From positions 18,234,317-18,298,316 of the forward strand of contig CM036755.1 in the NCBI GenBank assembly GCA_020796225.1: a stretch of 64,000 nucleotides of DNA, given 5' to 3'. This DNA comes from Arion vulgaris (taxonomy: Eukaryota > Mollusca > Gastropoda > Stylommatophora > Arionidae). The notes beneath the pieces were generated by a model. That model did not search any database. It was given only the letters and a program-made list of their open reading frames with translations, and had not been told where the DNA came from. A program made the translations under genes and the position numbers. This document shows, piece by piece, positions 24,956 to 35,264 of the stretch (positions within the stretch are counted from its first letter, which is position 1; the number at the start of each line of letters is the position of its first letter).

Positions 24956-25169
24956 GGGTTTTATTTGTGTTGGTCCTTAGTCCAACATGTTTTGCTTCTT
25001 CTTCTTTCTGGATTAGCCCACCCTCCACAGAAAGCTGAAGTCACTTGCTATAACGACTCCAGACAAACCTGGGAACACAGATCTGTCAGCAGGGGAATGC
25101 AACTGTCTAGAGAACAAACTAAACAAAAAGATGTCCACATAAACGAAATGTATCAGCCATTATTGACGG

Positions 25170-25398
25170 GGAGGAATCGACAAATACGAATGGCGAAGAC
25201 GCTGGCGCATCTGACTGGTTTTTGCGTGAAGGCCTGCTTTCCTTATTATCAGTGTCCAACGCCATATAGGCGTGCCTTCTCCAACTTCAGAGGTGCTATT
25301 TCGCTGATCCTGTCGATCTTCTGCTATCTCGTTCTATGTCAGGAAAAGAAAGCAAATAAAAGAGCGCACAGAAGCCCCATGCTCTGGCATGTAGGCGC
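25170..25398. repeat. Dispersed repeat shared with 36340-36483
   Basis: The stretch with TTTTTGCGTGAAGGCCT, then GCCTTCTCCAACTTCAGAGG, recurs in diverged form next to the last visible exon of the aminotransferase gene (36410-36483). It may be part of an unclassified LINE; no domain was recognised. Confidence 0.55.
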
Positions 25399-25745
25399 CT
25401 GACACAAGAAGCTCACGCTTGAAGATACAAATCACATACAGACCAGACAGTGGTTTAATTAGGCGGTTCCTAACTGACACTAGAAGCTCACGCTTGAAGA
25501 TACAAATCACATACAGACCAGACAGTGGTTCCTAACTGACACAGAAGCTCACGCTGGAAGATACAAATCACATACAGACCAGACAGTGGTTTAATTAGCG
25601 GTTCCCTAACTGACACAAGAAGCTCACGCTGGAAGATACAAATCACATACAGACCAGACAGTGGTTCCCTAACTGACACAAGAAGCTCACGCTGGAAGAT
25701 ACAAATCACATACAGACCAGACAGTGGTTTAACTAGTGGTTGATA
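25399..25745. repeat. Five-unit array derived from the SINE A 3' part
   Basis: Units begin GACACAAGAAGCTCACGCT and contain GATACAAATCACATACAGAC, then AGTGGTTT or AGTGGTTCC. Long and short units alternate. ACAAATCACATACAG, AGTGGTTTAA and CTAGTGGTTGATAT match the 3' part of SINE A (AAATCACACAGAGTGG, AAGTGGTCGATATGG). The array seems to have grown from a SINE copy. Confidence 0.75.
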
Positions 25746-25750
25746 TAGAA

Positions 25751-26433
25751 CAGTGGTTCCCTAACTTTGAATTACAGTGAATCCCCTTTTAAATAGATTT
25801 TGATGTCGGGTCCACCAAAACTTGCTATATATCAAAATTGACAGGTATGAATTATCTGTGTGTTACAATAGTAAACAATGTCTGAAATTTAACATTTTAA
25901 TAAACAGGAAGAGGTATCATTAGCGTCATCAGTACATTTGCTTTTCAATTTCAGTCAACGATCCATTCTGAAGCTCAGCCAAAATGCATTGTAGCAAAAT
26001 CCAATGCATATCAACTTTATTTATCCTATCTTTCCAAAGATCGTTTCAGCCATTAGTTACTTAACTCCTTGTGGACCAAACGCCACACTAAAGGGCGTTT
26101 TTATTCTAAAAACCAGGGTCCACTAAGAGTTAAATTTCATTCTTCTAGCGATGGAGTTATTATTACACTACACCAACAGTCACGCTGGCTTCAATTTCTC
26201 AGAGTGTGGAAAACTTCAAATGATCTTTCATTTTTGTCCTGTCAGACATTTAGACTCCAGTCTAGGTCCCTTTGATTTCGCAGCGGAACTAGTTTACCAC
26301 TGTTTTTATACATATTTTTACAATTTATTTTTCTGTTTGAAATGTCAAAGATCGTAATATTTCTTCACGCGGTTGACGACTCGATGTGAGTACCTCGCAG
26401 ACCTCCGGGAGTCCGCGAATCCCAGTTTGGGAA
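25751..26433. mobile_element. Non-autonomous hAT-type element
   Basis: The left end CAGTGGTTCCCTAACTTTG and right end CCCAGTTTGGGAAATGCTG form imperfect terminal inverted repeats of the CAGxGGTTCCCAAACT type typical of hAT elements. Flanking 8-bp sites match at only about five positions, so the insertion is old. The interior shares stretches with 27356-27708 in the opposite orientation (ATGATCTTTCATTTTGTCC, and the block around GTAAACTAGTTTCGC on the other strand). No transposase is encoded. It holds a small TTAA element at 26061. Confidence 0.7.
26061..26133. mobile_element. 73-bp palindromic TTAA element (MITE)
   Basis: It runs from TTAACTCCTTGTGGACCA to TGGTCCACTAAGAGTTAA-type ends (here GGGTCCACTAAGAGTTAA). 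The termini are inverted repeats bounded by TTAA, the target preferred by piggyBac-type transposases. A second copy lies at 29316-29397. It is nested inside the hAT element. Confidence 0.7.
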
Positions 26434-26744
26434 ATGCTGTTGTTGAACAAACCAAGAAAAACAATTCTGTCAATCAAACACAATCAAGCAATCATAAAAC
26501 ATCAATCTGACACAGACAATCAATAAACATGAAGCCAAAAAAAAAAACCAGGATATTTTTTTTTATTCCACATTAACCCATGTAAGCAAAGTCAAATTAT
26601 ATTTTTAAAATAACACAGAAATCATCTTCTAACATATCAAATTTAAATGCATCTAATTTCTAACACCACAGCAGATTTATAAATAAGGATGGAAGGAAGG
26701 GAAGAAGATCAAATTAAATATTTAATGTTATGCGAGGAGGAGCG
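26434..26744. other. AT-rich spacer, no recognised feature
   Basis: This is A-rich sequence with runs of A and T near 26540. No exon or repeat relationship was recognised. Confidence 0.4.
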
Positions 26745-27062
26745 TCAGGCCACAAGGATTAGAGCAAGGCTCCCATGCGGGAGACCCGTGTTCAATTCAC
26801 GGTCGCCAGTTTGGTGCCGCGGCCCACAAGGGAAGCAAAGAATAGTACCACTGAGACCCAAATGCATGTTGTAAGAGGCGACTGATATAGGACCTAGGAA
26901 GCTACCCTAGTAAATAAAAACATCGCAGAAATCGGATGTGCTGTTCTACTTGTAGATGCATAAATGCCACAATGTATAATCGCCCTTAAGCTCAGATCAC
27001 ATACAAATCACACAGAGTGGTTAACAAGTGGTCGATATGGAGTGTTTGAAGAAGAAGAAATG
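26745..27062 (+). mobile_element. SINE family A, copy with tRNA-like head
   Basis: This is the most complete SINE A copy. The tRNA-like head at about 26745-26810 has GCTCCCATGCGGGAGACC and the B-box-like GTGTTCAATTCAC. The body starts near GCCGCGGCCCACAAGGGAAG and runs to the GAAGAAGAAG tail. It supplies the head sequence used to interpret the 27-bp array at 58853-62545. Confidence 0.8.
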
Positions 27063-27245
27063 CGATCAACTTCATGGCACAGTGGAATTCCCATGCACGC
27101 TCCATCCTTTGCTGCAACAGCCATCCTAAAGTCCACCTGCTTACCGTAACCAAGAGAAGTTGATAAGTATATCTTTTCTCTGTATCATGAAACCAACACT
27201 GTCTGGTATGTCAAACGAGACAAGAAGATAATATAGATTTGTATT
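27063..27245 (-). mobile_element. LINE fragment related to 38575-38720
   Basis: It shares TCATGGCACA, GCTCCATCC/GCTCCACCC, AAAGTCCAC, GAGAAGTTGAT and GTCAAACG blocks in the same order with 38575-38720, which is part of a minus-strand LINE with an RNase H domain. On its own this fragment would not be identifiable. Confidence 0.5.
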
Positions 27246-27355
27246 ACTATCTAACTTGTTCTTAATCTAGCAAGTTCCTTGCTGAATGTTGCTCGTTTCA
27301 TAGTTCGTGTGACAGACTATTAACCTCTAGCTAATTCTCCCCTTATCGTCTAGAT

Positions 27356-27708
27356 CAGCGTTTACCAAACTGGGGTCTACGGACACCCTGGGATCTGCGA
27401 AGTACTCACAGGGGGGTCCTCAAGAGCTTGAAGAAATATTATGATCTTTGACATTTCAAACAGAAAAATAAATTTTTTGTGGTAAACTAGTTTCGCTGTG
27501 AAATTAAACCAGACCAGACCGGAGTGTAAATGTCTGACAGGACAAAATGAAAGATCATTTAAAGTTTCCACAGTCTGAGAACATTGTTTACTATTATAAC
27601 ACAAAGATAATTAATTGCTGTCCATTTTCAGATATAGAAACCTTTGGGGTCCGCAGCAGCAAAATGTATTTCAAAAGGGCCAGCGGTAATGCAAAGTTTG
27701 GGACCGCT
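27356..27708. mobile_element. Non-autonomous hAT-type element
   Basis: The left end CAGCGTTTACCAAACTGGGG and right end GCAAAGTTTGGGACCGCT are inverted repeats of the hAT type. Flanking octamers GTCTAGAT and CTTAAGAT agree at five positions, a decayed 8-bp target duplication. The interior is related, in inverse orientation, to the element at 25751. No transposase is present. Confidence 0.7.
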
Positions 27709-27984
27709 CTTAAGATAATCCTATAATGCTGCAACAATATGAAGTGTTAAAAATCTCACAGTACTAGTTCTTAGTATTTTCATCTGAGACTTTTTTACCC
27801 TGTCGTATCAAGTTTGAGAAACCAGTACCAGACTACAACTGGATTGTCTGGAGAATGTCAACATTAGGGGAAGTGACCAATGGTATCTTCATTTGTGTAG
27901 CCAGCACTCTAAACACTTGACTTACACCATATGGAGAATGAAAACAGATCTATTACCATGTCACACTTTTAATAACCGGCAATC

Positions 27985-28310
27985 GTCTGGATCGCATGAT
28001 GAGAGGAAGACTAAGAACTAGATGAATAGATAATATCATAGATATCCCGCAACATCAAATACTAACAACTGCAGATGCAATACACCTGGCTTTCTTTTCT
28101 CCAATTCTCTTTTACCTCACAGCGTAAGGTCAAGAAGAGATTTCTAAAACGGGCCTTTGCGTGCGCTTTGTAGATAGTATCTTTCGTCGCCTCTGTTATA
28201 TCTGAGGTCCATGTTTTGCGTGGTTTGCTTTTTGCTTACAGCTGGAACAGGATAGAAAACTGAAACTCCCCATTACACTACACAACACATGTGGACAAGA
28301 CTAACCATAT
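27985..28310 (+). mobile_element. LINE 3' end with a nested minus-strand LINE fragment
   Basis: The plus strand reads a W-I-D-N-I-I-D-I pattern followed by TTADAIHLA, the end of LINE ORF2. It breaks at CACCTGGC (28092) and resumes at GGAACAGGATAGAAAACTG (about 28243). The inserted piece 28093-28240 is the 3' end of another LINE on the minus strand (TTACCTCACAGCGTAAGGTC, then CCATGTTTTGCGTGG). A diverged uninterrupted relative at 47935-48010 (CACCTGGCACAGGATAGAAA) confirms the nesting. Confidence 0.65.
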
Positions 28311-28452
28311 AAAAGTAAACCAGCCTATAAAATAAATCAATAATTGATCCAGTATAACACGGTTAATATTTTTTAGTTAATATTTTTTTAGTAATCTATA
28401 TTGATATAATTGTACAAGTAAAAGTCATATTTGTTTTGTTACTGATTTAAAT

Positions 28453-28609
28453 GGGTACAAAGCAAAAGGCCGGCCACGCAAAAGATGGACCTCAGAGATA
28501 ACAGAGGCGACAAAGAGACTATCTACAAGCGCATACTAGGCCCGTTTAGAAATATCTTCCTGACCTGACGCTGTGAGGCATACAGGATTCGAGAAAGAAA
28601 GAAAGAAAG
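28453..28609 (+). mobile_element. LINE 3' end insertion with target-site duplication
   Basis: The insert is flanked by ACTGATTTAAAT on both sides (28441-28452 and 28610-28621), a perfect 12-bp target duplication. It ends in a GAAA tail (GAGAAAGAAAGAAAGAAAG). The body encodes the end of a LINE with KDGPQR-type basic residues and contains CTGACCTGACGCTGTGAGGC. The same 3' end recurs at 54125-54190 (+) and, inverted, at 28093, 35265, 44170 and about 52045. Confidence 0.85.
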
Positions 28610-28796
28610 ACTGATTTAAATAAAAAAGTAGATCGTTTCTGCTGGAAAACAAAATTATAGATATCATGTAGTCTTTAAAAAAGAAACAAATTAGACCCCC
28701 CCAAAAAACTCCAGCTAAAACAATAATGCAAAATTTGAATGCAATCAGGCAAGTTTATATTGAATGCAATCAGGCATGTTTATATTGAATGAAAAT

Positions 28797-29020
28797 CCTG
28801 GCATATCCTTTACAGGATGTCGCCATCAACCACAGTAAATGTTCTTGACATCACTTATACGTTCAGTAGTTTGATATTGTTTTCTGAACGGTGAGGTCTA
28901 TTTTTACCGTCGTACCATGGGAACAAATTTGCTTCCAAACTGCCCGCCTGCAGAGTTTGATCCAGGTACTCTTGGGTTGTGATCAATCTCACTACCACTT
29001 AAGCTACAGACGCCCACGGC
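28797..29020 (-). mobile_element. SINE family D copy (minus orientation)
   Basis: It shares CAGTAAA, TATACGTTCAGTAGTTTG, TGAACGGTGAGGTCTATTTT and GCAGAGTTTGATCCAGGTA with 54190-54400. The last stretch is the complement of a B-box-like motif, so this is a tRNA-derived SINE on the minus strand. Confidence 0.6.
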
Positions 29021-29315
29021 ACAGGATAGAAAACTCAAACTCCTTATGACACTACACAACACATGTGGACAAGACAAGACTAACCATATAAATGTGAACT
29101 GACCTATAAAAATAAATCAACAATTGATCCATTATAACAGTTAATATTTTTTAGTAATCTATATTGATATAATTGTACAAGTAAAATTCACATTTGTTTC
29201 GCTACTGATTTTTTTTTAAAAAGTGGATCGACCCAGCTGGAAAACAAAATTATAGATATCATGCAGTCTTTAAAAAAAAGAGTATTGACCAAAAAAACTC
29301 CAACCAAAACAATAA

Positions 29316-29397
29316 TTAACTCCTTGTGGACCAAACTCCACACTAAATGGTGTTTTTTATTCTATAGACCAATTTGCCCTGGTCCACTAAGAGTTAA
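29316..29397. mobile_element. 82-bp palindromic TTAA element (MITE)
   Basis: TTAACTCCTTGTGGACCA at the left and TGGTCCACTAAGAGTTAA at the right form inverted repeats bounded by TTAA. It is the second copy of the element at 26061. The corresponding site in the duplicated block near 28726 lacks it. Confidence 0.75.
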
Positions 29398-29778
29398 TGC
29401 AAAATTTGAATGCAATCAGGCATAGTAAAATTACTATTATAAAATAACTTTACCATGTTCAGGTTTTATATGAGAGAAATACCAAAAATAATTGTGGTAA
29501 AACTGAGTAAACAAATGCCAGAATTGGTTAAATGCAATGTTGAGGAGATAGTGGAAGATTTACAAGTGAGCTTAAGGATTGAGTGGTTCCTGGCAACAAG
29601 ACTTACAACACCGTGGCCCCCGGCTACATACGGTCGACTAGCTCAGATGGGAAATAGAAAATTCATGTTTAATAGGGGCTGGTTTTTGTATATGGTTGAT
29701 AGAACACTGTAAGCTTTTTTTTGCAAGTTTACTCAATTCTATGCATTCATGGTTATTTATTGATGAAAAATATTAATA

Positions 29779-31104
29779 CGAGGGCGAGTCAATAAGTAAG
29801 CCACAAAGTTATGTGGGATCGTAGGTAAATGTAGTTGGTGTTTTCTAAAGGTGTCATTAGGTGACAGCAACATCGAACTTTATATTCCCGTTCGCCAGGT
29901 GGCGCTATGTCTCTCATGCGCATGCACAGCGCATAAACAAAATGGCGACTATACTTACGGATGGTACAACCAAAGAACAACGTGCTGTGCGCGTTTTTGT
30001 GGGAAAATGACTGCAGGCAAAGGACATTCATAAGGAAATACTTCCTGTTTATGCTGACAAATGTTTGACTCTAGAAGCGGTGCATATCTGGGTAGAAACA
30101 TTTTCTCAAGGACGCTCTAAAAGTGCTGATGAAATCCGATCTGGTCGTCCTGTTGAGATTGCAGCAGAAGCATCCGTGCAGCGGATGGAGGAGAAGATTA
30201 GAGATGAGAGGTGAGTAGCAATAGACTCTATAGCATCTGCAATAGGGTGCTCACATGGTTCAGCATACAGCATAATGCATGATCGATTGATATTTAATAA
30301 AGTGTGCTCAATATGGGTACCCAGACAATTGAAGGAGGAACACAAAATGAACCGATTTGCTTTGTCCTTGCATCATCTCTGTCGATACGAAGATGAAGGA
30401 GAAGACATGCTGAACAGGATTGTACTGGGGATGAATTATGGGTGCATCACTACCAACCCGAATCAAAGTGTGCTTTAATGCAGTGGAAACATCTTCTTCG
30501 CCTGTGTCCAAAATTCAAGGTTACGCCATCAGCAGGGAAGGTCATGCTGACGGTGTTCTGGGATTGTCAAAGAAGTGCTTTTAACCAATTTCAAGAAGAA
30601 AGGTGACAATGTGAATTCGAATCGCACTGTGAAGTTCTATCGATGCTTCATGATGCAATTCGAAACAAAATGTCCAGGACTGCTGACTAGAGGAGTGTTG
30701 CTTCTTCACAACAATGCCAGACCACACACGGCTCAATTAACTCAGGAGAAAATTAACCAACTAAGGTGGGAAGTTCTGGAACATCCACCTTACAGTCCCG
30801 ACTTAGCCCCTAACGATTTCCACCTTTTGGTCCACTGAAAATCCACCTTGGACGGAGACATTTCGCGAATGACGCCGAAGTTGAATGTGAAGTGGAAACA
30901 TGGTTTAGAAAACAGAGCCCGCAGTTCTATGCAGCCAGATTGGGAGAACTAATAAAACGATGGGATAAGTGCATCAATGTTGCTGGAAATTATGTTGAGA
31001 AATAAAGGGACAATGTATGCATAAAAATAAACTGGTTTCAAGTTGTTATCATGCTTAGTTATTTTTCTACAGCCATTTATGGCTTACTTATTGACTTCCC
31101 CTCG
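29779..31104 (+). mobile_element. Mariner element, 1326 bp, with TIRs and TA target duplication
   Basis: The left end CGAGGGCGAGTCAATAAGTA and the reverse complement of the right end (CGAGGGGAAGTCAATAAGTA) are inverted repeats of about 30 bp. TA flanks both ends (29777-29778 and 31105-31106). Length and structure are those of Tc1/mariner elements. The transposase inside is broken. The element is structurally complete, so it could in principle be moved by a transposase supplied in trans. Confidence 0.9.
29942..31005 (+). pseudogene. Mariner transposase pseudogene
   Basis: Reading from MATILTDGTTKEQRAV at 29942 to NYVEK-stop at 31005 requires several frame changes. Recognisable parts in order are the N-terminal helix-turn-helix region, LGCSHGSAYSIMHDRL-type sequence, WVPRQLKEEHKMNR, GDELWVHHYQPESK (first catalytic Asp), VTPSAGKVMLTVFWD, LLHNNARPHTA and HPPYSPDLAPND. 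The spacing from the second catalytic position to the third Asp is 34 residues (DD34D). The second catalytic Asp, normally in HDNARPH, is Asn here. With the frameshifts, this copy is inactive. Confidence 0.88.
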
Positions 31105-31334
31105 TAATATTGATATTCCTTATTATTAAACTTAACTTGTTGCAAAATATAACCTTGATTTAGAATATTGTGTTGTTTTTAAAATGAATCTGTCTATATA
31201 CAATAAAACTGGAATGCGAAGAACACGTGACAGTTGTGATTTTATTTCCTAGAATTTTTATCTGAGTCCGCCGATGACAAAACATAGGAGACAAGGAGTC
31301 AGTCCTCTCATTTGTAAGGTTTAAACTCTGCTGG

Positions 31335-31475
31335 TCTGAGTTGACAAGTTTCAGTGGCTAAGGAGTGTTTGTAAGTTCGCCATCAGGATAATTTTTTCAG
31401 AGATTACTGATCTCAGTGTAAGTGAAATTGAGTTCCTAGTCCTATCAGAGATGGTGCTCGGTCTCCCGTAACAGA
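31335..31475 (+). mobile_element. SINE family B copy
   Basis: The central stretch GATCTCAGTGTAAGTGAAAT plus GAGTTCCTAGTCCTATCAG matches the copies at 1935, 33640 and 47640. It is truncated at its 3' end. Confidence 0.55.
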
Positions 31476-31496
31476 TATATAAGAGAATGAATACTG

Positions 31497-32545
31497 ATGG
31501 TTTCCGTGGCTCGTTGGTTAAACACACTCCTCACTCTGCCCCTCAGGCATCCAGTTCTACTTGTACAATGGACAACTCCAAACTGCTTAAATCGCTGGAT
31601 CGATTCAACATCTATTGCTTCTTCTGCATTCTCACTAGATTGGGATTTCGGATTCTCTAATAAAGGTAGCCGTCTGCTTCAGATTATCAGCCACGCCATA
31701 CAGTTTGTCTTGGATGCTTGTGTAAGTGGGTCACCTCTTTCTTCTCAAGTCTGCATACTGGGGAAGTTCTGTAGGATATAATTCCTATGATTTTGCTTCC
31801 CGTTTGTGCCAACCTCTTCCCGCAGTAAGTTTTGGCCACCCTCGTGATGGTAGGTCTGACATTCTTACTGCATGGCTAACTCTCCGAGGCAGATTGGGAC
31901 CGTAGAATCCGTTATCCCATTCCTCATTGTGAGGGGTGCACCATGTTATGCCCCTTTACGGCCTGGTGCATCCGTCTTCTGCAAGCATTTGTTTCTGGTT
32001 AGCATTCCCTAGCGGAGACGTGCATCCGATTTCAGCCAAACCTCTGTAGTTGTTTCGTATGACATGTGTGGCAGGTAACAGTGGTTCTATTCTTTACACC
32101 CCAAATTTGGGCCCCGGTAGCCACTTGGGCGCAACATCTATTTTAGTGTCCTCATCCAACAGGCAGTCATGAATGACCGAAGAACATCCCCCGTATCCAT
32201 CTTCAACTCCCAACAATCGATGCTGTTGATACAAGCCTGTCCGCTCTCTCATTACCGCAAACACTTGCATGCCCAGGACAGTAGATCTGCGTAAGCCTCT
32301 GGAGGTTAGAAACTTCTATAGATGACATCCACTCATACCGAAACCTGCCCTTCTGGATCTTGTGAAGCATTGACTGAGAGTCAGATACAGCGGACATAGT
32401 AAATGGAGTACCAGAGAGCCAATGGAGGGCAGCAGTAACGGCCTCAACCTCCATCCTCATACTAGAAGTAGTTGTCCTGTAGCTCCACTTCGATCTGCAA
32501 CAACCCTACCATGCGCATTAGCCAAGAAACCCCAGCCTGACTTCT
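31497..32545 (-). mobile_element. LINE fragment with RNase H domain
   Basis: The minus strand from 32460 reads an RNase H domain: MRMEVEAVTAALHWL (Glu-containing helix), VSDSQSML (Asp motif), then YCPGHASVCGNERADRL (the GHxxxxGNExAD signature). Downstream on the minus strand, to 31497, lie cysteine-containing and YGVADNLKQTATF-type C-terminal sequences. This belongs to the LINE class with a C-terminal RNase H. Frames are broken. Confidence 0.78.
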
Positions 32546-32704
32546 CACCTACATACATAATAGTATAACTAAAGCTACCTCATAAAAAGTCAACGTTGAA
32601 TTATTATCTACTCATATTATGTATAAATATCACTTTAAATGGTAACCATCTAACACCAGTTCAGAAATTTTGATTCTATAATCACTGCCAGTCAAAGACG
32701 AAGG

Positions 32705-32905
32705 ATTGATTTTATTGCACTGGGTTTTACCCAATATGGCTCCGTCACCCTCTGCAGAAATGACACACCCCCTGCCGGAGTATTGCACAAAGCATGAACT
32801 CTGTAGCTCCAGCAACAATCCTACTAATCTCTATTTAAAAATGCAATCGCAATCAGAACAGCATGGTCCAGATTCGAACCAGCGACCTTTGGAACATCTG
32901 TCATT
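32705..32905 (-). mobile_element. SINE family C copy (minus orientation)
   Basis: It matches 5335-5545 (GGGTTTTACCCAATATGGCT, GAGTATTGCACAAAGCATGA, CAGCAACAATCCTAC). GATTCGAACC near 32873 is the complement of a B box, indicating a tRNA-derived head at the right end. Confidence 0.65.
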
Positions 32906-33639
32906 CATGTATGATTCCAAAAGTCATTCATCATCATAACAAAATGTCGACAGTAAAAGTAATAAGAGGCAAAAATAATATCTCATATAGTAGAAATGAA
33001 ATGCTGTATGGTTGAGAATATTTAACATGCTAAAACCAAGTTGAAACAACAACTAAGGTTATACGGAAACATAAAACATTAGATCCCGAGCTACGTTTGG
33101 TTCAATTCTCAATAAAACTCAAGCAGCTTTATAAATTCCTTTTGGCTAAGATCAAAGTGTAGCGCCCACTTGATCACGGCCAAAGGGTGGAAGCCTTCAT
33201 GGAGCCAAAAGGCAACTAAATTTAACAAATTCAGAGCAGCTCTCATTCGAAAGAATGATGACGCTTGAGTTTTTTTACACATTACAAGGTACTTGGGTCC
33301 TCCCGCATGGGACTACCGGTTAGGGGCCCAATAAAATAATGAACTCTATACTAAACTGAGAATCCACATGATAACAAAATTATGGAACCAGTTTTTAATC
33401 TGATATAATAAATTTATATCCACTCACAAAGATAGAAAATACAAATCAAACTTCCCGTTGTGTTTTCAGACCTGAGGGTATGAAGTGCCCATACTTCATA
33501 TTTCTAGACCCTCAGTGAGGGTTCCCGATGTCATTTAGAAGATGGTGAAAATATTTTATAGGAATATTTATTTTTTAATCTTGCGAATGAATTTTGTCCA
33601 GAAATTTCTTTCCATCCTACTCTTCTCAATTTTGTACTG
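32906..33639. other. No recognisable feature
   Basis: This is AT-rich sequence without identifiable exons or transposon termini. A partial palindrome near 33465-33530 (GACCTGAGGGTATGAAGTG and the later CCCTCAGTGAGGG) is visible but unexplained. Confidence 0.35.
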
Positions 33640-33850
33640 CCAAAGTTTCTTTGAAGTGCTTAACTTGAACATGGGATCTACGTTTTATTATCTGTCTCTG
33701 ACAGGACTAGGAACTTGATCTCACCTACATTGAGATCAGGGATCTCTGGAAAAATATCCAGATCCTCTACGAGGAGCGAACCGAGTACCTTTTCATTGAG
33801 TGGCGAGCACCTAATCGGCTAACACAACAGAGACTCCTTGGAGTCATATT
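33640..33850 (-). mobile_element. SINE family B copy (minus orientation)
   Basis: The complement of the family B core is present as GACAGGACTAGGAACTTGAT, ATTGAGATCAGGGATCTCTG and AAATATCCAGAT. The tRNA-like head lies at the right (GGAGCGAACCGAGTACC). Confidence 0.6.
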
Positions 33851-34479
33851 GAAGTAGCGAAGGCAGAGAGGATAACAAATGTTGATGATAATGTAATATA
33901 AGATCTCCAAGTTGTGCAGATTTGTATATATGTTTGTGGTGGGATGAATTGTATATATGTTTGTGGTGGGATGAATTAGCATAAACATTCACCCTTCGAC
34001 TCGGACATAAGCGAATTGTGGATTCAATCCCACACACGATGAAAGGAATTGGCCCTCCTACCTCCTGCATAGTAGTTCCTAGAAATTTGAAAGTGAAGTG
34101 ACTTCATACCCTAAGGTCTGAAAAACAACCGAAATTGTATTATTTTAACCAAAAATTCAGCTTTGGATGGTATGGGAACAGAGCAAACTAACGCACTAGA
34201 TTACTTGTCTAAACATGGAACAACTTCCAGATACAACTGACAATGTAGAGTACAATACAACAGAGTCTGACTTGTGTAAATGACGGAACGGACTACATCA
34301 GAGTCTCGTTTGTGTAAATGTTGAGCAATATCTCACAAAACAATACTGAATCTTTCAAATACATCATCAGAAAATACAGAGCAAATAATAACAACTAAAT
34401 GCTTTATCAAGTACGAATGTCCTTTATAAATATTTTATCAAGTAGTATGTCCTTTATAAATGATTTATCAAGTAGAATA
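33851..34479. other. No gene; small tandem duplications only
   Basis: GTATATATGTTTGTGGTGGG occurs twice near 33925 and 33950, and GTCCTTTATAAATATTTTATC is roughly doubled near 34430-34465. Nothing else was recognised. Confidence 0.4.
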
Positions 34480-34570
34480 TGAATGGATTAGGGCGCAGGC
34501 TTCCATTCGGGAAACCCGGGTTCAATCCCCAGTAAGGCCAATGAGGTTTTTCTGTTGGGGGCTTAAAGAA
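34480..34570 (+). mobile_element. tRNA-like SINE head
   Basis: GGATTAGGGCGCAGGCTTCC, then GGGAAACCCGGGTTCAATCC, gives a stem-like run and a good B box (GGTTCAATCC). No terminator-bounded mature tRNA is apparent. The head resembles that of SINE A at 26745 (shared GGATTAG and GGGAGACCC/GGGAAACCC). Confidence 0.5.
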
Positions 34571-34964
34571 AAAATAATAACATGAACAATTTTGCGGCGA
34601 CTGCAATAGCCATGCAGCCATGAAATTTCACAGGATAATGTCTCCCCCTGCCCTACACCGACCTAAAAAAAGACATGGGTTTTGTATATGATTCTGTCAC
34701 AACACGTCTCACGTCTCTACTAGAACAAATGTGGTAATTTATGTACACTAAATCAGAATATCTATTACTCAATCCAAAACATATGTGTCCTCCTCTTCAT
34801 GATGGACGGTAGGACATGTAATTTGAGTAGATCAGCGTTTAAGAATATCTGTTTAAGAACTTGATATGAAAATCTCCAAATCGGTTCAGCATTTCTCCAA
34901 TTTTCTCAATTGGTGGTAAAATTGTGGTTCTATAAATAGAATTCAAGATGGCAGTATGTTAAAT
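34571..34964. other. No recognisable feature
   Basis: No exon, domain or repeat unit was identified in this stretch. Confidence 0.35.
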
Positions 34965-35245
34965 TGATGACAAGTGTCAAATTTATAAGTGTCATTTCAC
35001 ATACAACAAACACATATGTAGATTACGAATAAGTCATAAACAGCTCTGTCAGTGTCAGCAGGCGAAGCAGTCATTGGAGCATGTCCTGCAAGACTGTCCT
35101 CTTCTGAAAGAACTGTGAAGTCACATCCAGAAGACCTGAAAACTAATCTCTGGAGAAACCTGACAAACCTCAAGTTGACTTGCTAGTTTGTGGTCCAGTG
35201 GATTAAGTGAGTTGCCAGAGATTGCCTTGGAAGAAGAAGTAATGT
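34965..35245 (+). mobile_element. LINE fragment, zinc-knuckle-like C-terminal region
   Basis: With one frame change the plus strand reads CQCQQAKQSLEHVLQDCPLL, then DLKTNLW and NLTNLK. This is the conserved C-terminal region (C-x-C...EHVLQDCP) of the LINEs that also carry RNase H. A better preserved relative is on the minus strand at 36890-37190. Confidence 0.7.
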
Positions 35246-35264
35246 CAAGTAAATTCTTTAGTCT

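Larger units (their letters stand above)
28236..29430. repeat. Duplicated block of about 0.4 kb, each copy separately interrupted
   Basis: Copy 1 (28236-28452 plus 28610-28800) and copy 2 (29022-29430) share CACAACACATGTGGACAAGA, CTATATTGATATAATTGTAC, AAAACAAAATTATAGATATC and TTTGAATGCAATCAGGCA in order. Copy 1 is interrupted by a LINE 3' end (28453-28609). Copy 2 carries a TTAA element (29316-29397). Each copy acts as an empty-site control for the other. Confidence 0.75.

Noticed and set aside
24953..25402. 149-codon plus-strand open frame
   Set aside because: It runs through a dispersed repeat shared with 36.4 kb and has no recognisable domain or splice structure.
29942..31005. Active transposase gene
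   Set aside because: Multiple frameshifts and loss of one catalytic Asp.
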